This document shows positions 63,062 to 64,000 of a stretch of DNA of 64,000 nt, piece after piece. Source of the stretch: Streptomyces sp. V3I7 (lineage in GTDB: Bacteria; Actinomycetota; Actinomycetes; Streptomycetales; Streptomycetaceae); the NCBI RefSeq assembly GCF_030817495.1, contig NZ_JAUSZK010000001.1, positions 4,257,001 through 4,321,000 of the forward strand, in the 5' to 3' direction. A program made the position numbers and the translations under genes. A model generated the notes under the pieces. The model saw only the letters and a list, made by a program, of their open reading frames with translations, made no database searches and was not told the DNA's origin. Each line of letters opens with the position of its first letter. Position 1 is the first letter of the stretch.

Positions 63062-63430
63062 ATGGACCTTGCGCTGTGGATCGCCGCCGGACTGCTGGCC
63101 GTGGTGGCGCTCGTCGGTGGCGTCAGTAAGACGTTCGTGCCCGTGGAGAAGCTCGCGGCGGCCCCTGGAGGGGGCTGGACGGAGGACCGCGGCGCCGGGT
63201 TCGTCCGGACGCTCGGCATCCTCGAACTCCTGGCCGCGGCGGGCCTGATCCTGCCCGCCGCCCTCGGCATCGCCCCGGTCCTGATGCCGGTGACCGCCGT
63301 CTGCTGGGTGCTGCTCATGATCGGCGCGGTGATCACCCACGGCCGGCGCGGCGAGTCCGCGTTCGTGGCGCTGAACGTGGTCTACCTCGTGATGGCGGCG
63401 TTCATAGCGTGGGCCGGCTTCGCCGCCTAG
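63062..63430 (+). CDS. DoxX-like membrane protein
   Basis: 122 residues with four membrane helices: 3-21, 47-68, 72-92 and 99-120. The segment GVSKTFVPVEKLAA and then GFVRTLGILELLAAAGLILP is typical of the DoxX_2/DoxX-like family. These are small membrane proteins of unclear role, sometimes linked to redox stress. ATG 63062 has AAGGAG upstream. Confidence 0.9.
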   Translation: MDLALWIAAGLLAVVALVGGVSKTFVPVEKLAAAPGGGWTEDRGAGFVRTLGILELLAAAGLILPAALGIAPVLMPVTAVCWVLLMIGAVITHGRRGESAFVALNVVYLVMAAFIAWAGFAA

Positions 63431-63465
63431 CCCGCCCATGCTCAGAGGCGCCCGGAGACACCAGT

Positions 63466-63831
63466 TCAATACGACTTGCCCGTCTCGATCGACACCCGGG
63501 CCCCCACCCCCAGCCCCCACCCCGCCATCGCCCCCGCCTCCGCCTCCAGTACGTGGCGGGAGCGGAGGCGGGGGCGGCCGAGGCGGCCCGGGGGCATGGT
63601 GCGGACGGCGATGACGGTGAGGTGGCGGTCGAGGTAGGCGACGTCGATGGGGATGCGCATGCGAAAGGTGTGGATGCTGTTGGCGGGGGAGAGGAGCATC
63701 GCGCCGTCGATGCTGTCCCGACCCAGGAGCCCCTTCGTGCGGGCCCGGTACGAGGACGCGATCTCCAGGGGAACGGTCCCGTCCCTCCCGTCGATCACGA
63801 GCACTCCGTTGCCGTCCGTCCAACGCCCCAC
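63466..63831 (-). CDS. DUF192 family protein
   Basis: 121 residues matching DUF192: LEIASSYRARTKGLLGRDSI, then ANSIHTFRMRIPIDVAYLDR and a C-terminal EAEAGAMAGWGLGVGARVSI. Family members are often secreted or lie near pilus genes; this one has no signal peptide. GTG 63831 is the start. Function unknown. Confidence 0.9.
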   Translation of the reverse strand: MGRWTDGNGVLVIDGRDGTVPLEIASSYRARTKGLLGRDSIDGAMLLSPANSIHTFRMRIPIDVAYLDRHLTVIAVRTMPPGRLGRPRLRSRHVLEAEAGAMAGWGLGVGARVSIETGKSY

Positions 63832-63909
63832 GCCCCGCCCCCTGTTACCGCTCCCGTCGGCTCTCTCGTCGCCATGCTCCCGTGCGCCGCGTCCCTGGGT
63901 CCAGCGTCC

Positions 63910-64000
63910 CTAGGTCCAGCGGCCGTTCGGCTGGCGGCGGTCGGGGGGTTGTTCGCGCTTGGCGGGCGGCTGGCTCTTCGCCTGGCGGGGATCTGCCTGA
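63910..64000 (-). CDS. Possible C-terminus of a gene continuing beyond the window
   Basis: On the minus strand a frame open to the window edge ends with TAG at 63912-63910 and gives a basic, Gln/Pro-rich tail (QADPRQAKSQPPAKREQPPD, then RRQPNGRWT). It has the same direction as the DUF192 gene. It is too short to recognise. Confidence 0.3.
   Translation of the reverse strand, partial: QADPRQAKSQPPAKREQPPDRRQPNGRWT

Overview
The window is a piece of a Streptomyces (or very close actinomycete) chromosome. The reasons are the very high GC, frequent GTG/TTG starts, tightly overlapping stop/start codons, a mycothiol S-conjugate amidase (mca), a GTP-type PEP carboxykinase, SpoIIE-type PP2C phosphatase and SigE-family ECF sigma architecture, and a Flp/Tad pilus locus of the actinobacterial kind. 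No tRNA, rRNA or CRISPR array was seen.

Layout. 1-9.4 kb is ordinary core chromosome: an alcohol dehydrogenase tail, a VOC protein, a PAS-GAF-SpoIIE-ATPase phosphatase broken by an in-frame amber codon, msrA, metB, a small sigma-like regulator with a membrane partner, a MarR regulator and threonine ammonia-lyase. 9.4-17.5 kb is a DrrAB-type ABC exporter locus. Its resident permease gene is split by a ~6.1-kb integrative element. The element encodes a large serine integrase, wrecked IS630- and IS5-type elements, a DUF3592-like membrane protein and, directly at its left end, a complete replacement copy of the interrupted permease that keeps the ATPase-permease translational overlap. 17.5-19.9 kb returns to core (greA, DUF4307, mca, a small membrane protein).

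20-38.7 kb is an accessory block that begins inside a truncated, frameshifted XRE regulator. It combines a histidinol-phosphate/aromatic aminotransferase and a 2-oxoacid dehydrogenase E1alpha/E1beta/E2 set, divergent from an Lrp/AsnC regulator, with a nearly complete phenylacetate catabolon (TetR/PaaR, paaK, frameshifted paaI, paaN, thiolase, hydratases, paaH, paaG, paaABCDE, a second paaF-like gene). Read together this suggests phenylalanine -> phenylpyruvate -> phenylacetyl-CoA (oxidative decarboxylation, bypassing PaaK) -> ring epoxidation -> beta-oxidation to acetyl-CoA and succinyl-CoA. A perfect palindrome sits in the divergent paaI/paaN promoter, where a PaaR operator would be expected.

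39-53.4 kb is core again: a thioredoxin-domain DUF255 protein, Mut7-C RNase, HlyIII, pck with a strong terminator, an AlaA-like aminotransferase, a secreted trypsin-like protease, a D-aminoacylase, and a SigE-type sigma factor with a large membrane-anchored partner. 53.6-63 kb is a Flp pilus locus: a zinc-finger protein of unknown function, CpaB/RcpC, TadZ, two TadE-like proteins (one with a 5 x 21-bp Arg/Tyr-rich N-terminal repeat), TadA, TadB, TadC, the Flp pilin, a TadG-like protein apparently starting at CTG, a lipoprotein and an OmpA-family protein. DoxX, DUF192 and the edge of another gene close the window.
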